DNA of 5,770 bases from contig CABQLY010000028.1 in the NCBI GenBank assembly GCA_902465155.1, forward strand, positions 1 through 5,770. Reading direction: 5' to 3'. The notes beneath the pieces are model-generated. The model was given only the letters and a program-made list of their open reading frames with translations, was not told the DNA's origin and did no database searches. The DNA is from an uncultured Oscillospiraceae bacterium. Lineage in GTDB: Bacteria > Bacillota > Clostridia > Oscillospirales > Acutalibacteraceae. Each line of letters starts with the position of its first letter. The first letter of the stretch is position 1. This document shows, one piece after another, positions 5,458-5,770 of the stretch. The position numbers and the translations under genes were made by a program.

Positions 5458-5667
5458 ATGGGCGGCAGCAACTGTGAGCGCTGCGGCGCCCGACTAACCG
5501 GGGACGATGTTGGCCTGCACCGCAAAATGATCAACCGCGAGGCCGAAAACTTTTTGTGCAAGGCCTGTTTGGCTAAAGAATTTAACTGCAGCGTAGCGTA
5601 TTTAGATAACCGCATTTTGCAGTTTAAACAGGCGGGGTGCCTGCTGTTCCCCCCGTTAGAAGATTAA
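5458..5667 (+). CDS. Small CxxC/CxxC putative zinc-ribbon protein
   Basis: A 69-residue protein of unknown function. C6-x2-C9 and C34-x2-C37 form a likely four-cysteine zinc site; further cysteines are C44 and C61. The two pairs are separated by a charged stretch (LTGDDVGLHRKMINREAENF), and a helical segment with QFKQAGCLLFPP follows. I recall similar short proteins in Clostridia with a GLxKKxxNR core and a C-terminal GCxLF, usually labelled hypothetical, but this is memory only. The ATG immediately follows the hydrolase stop codon and is in the same frame. The nearest ribosome-site-like sequence is AAGGT (5440-5444), 13 bases away and weak, so translation likely depends on ribosomes finishing the hydrolase. 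Internal coding signals are consistent: base use resembles its neighbours, and a terminator-like structure follows. A regulatory or protein-binding role is possible, with no direct evidence. Confidence 0.75.
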   Translation: MGGSNCERCGARLTGDDVGLHRKMINREAENFLCKACLAKEFNCSVAYLDNRILQFKQAGCLLFPPLED

Positions 5668-5675
5668 TTTTAATT

Positions 5676-5745
5676 TTGCACCTTTGGCTTTTAGCCGGCA
5701 AGCTGTAATTTTTGCCGGGTTAAAATACCGGGGTGCAATTTTTTT
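5676..5745 (+). terminator. Nested-stem terminator-like structure
   Basis: TTGCACC (5676-5682) is an exact reverse complement of GGTGCAA (5732-5738), which runs into seven T (5739-5745). Inside lies a second perfect pair, CCGGCAA (5695-5701) with TTGCCGG (5712-5718), plus a small GGC/GCC pairing, giving a branched fold. It sits just after the small gene and probably ends the hydrolase transcript. The 49-base distance between the outer arms is unusual for a simple terminator, so efficiency is uncertain. Confidence 0.6.
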
Positions 5746-5770
5746 AAAACGAATTTATAATAACCTCTAA

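Noticed and set aside
5394..5615. A minus-strand 73-codon open frame opposite the small cysteine-rich gene
   Set aside because: The + strand frame has paired CxxC motifs and close coupling to the hydrolase; the minus frame has no motif or ribosome site.
5733..5761. A promoter for a gene to the right: TATAAT at 5756-5761
   Set aside because: The -10 is perfect, but the sequence 17 bases upstream (GTGCAA) is a poor -35 and lies inside the terminator arm. AT-rich sequence gives such matches easily, and the downstream gene is not in the window.

Overview
The window looks like chromosomal DNA from a gut-type, low-to-mid GC Firmicute, most likely class Clostridia (Oscillospirales or a relative). 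The evidence is strong AGGAGG-type ribosome binding sites, a TTG start, classical intrinsic terminators, a WalR/PhoP-like response regulator paired with a HAMP histidine kinase, and a membrane-anchored HtrA protease with a Ser/Asn-rich tail. No marker gene fixes the taxon, so this placement is an inference. All five genes lie on the + strand and look intact. I see no tRNA, rRNA, CRISPR array, transposase or phage gene.

Layout. 1-241: a non-coding region with unusually dense symmetry. It holds a 17-position stem (25-41 with 76-92) followed by a T-run, an 11-bp segment at 9-19 complementary to the loop of that stem, repeated copies of a TGTGTTACA motif, an AT-rich hairpin, a plausible sigma-A promoter with one motif copy in its spacer, and a small hairpin just before the Shine-Dalgarno. 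242-925: OmpR-family response regulator, TTG start. 945-2369: its sensor kinase, 19 nt downstream. 2370-2536: short spacer with weak hairpins. 2537-4063: HtrA/DegP-like S1C serine protease with a long cytoplasmic Gln/Pro/Glu repeat segment. 4100-4137: strong terminator. 4138-4281: promoter region with a dyad between its -35 and -10. 4282-5457: family GH27 glycoside hydrolase (alpha-galactosidase-like), without a signal peptide. 5458-5667: 69-residue CxxC/CxxC protein whose ATG directly follows, in the same frame, the hydrolase stop codon. 5676-5745: nested inverted repeats ending in a T-run.

How it fits together. The first three genes resemble the two-component-system-plus-HtrA arrangement known from CiaRH-HtrA in streptococci and CssRS-HtrA in Bacillus, where the pair senses envelope stress and HtrA degrades or refolds damaged exported proteins. 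Here that is inferred from adjacency and domain content. The last two genes form a separate transcription unit, bounded by terminators, that probably handles alpha-galactosides inside the cell. The small cysteine-rich protein is the least understood gene. The items most worth follow-up are the pseudoknot-capable RNA at the left edge, the in-frame one-stop-codon junction between the hydrolase and the small protein, and the Cys/His cluster in the kinase sensor domain.
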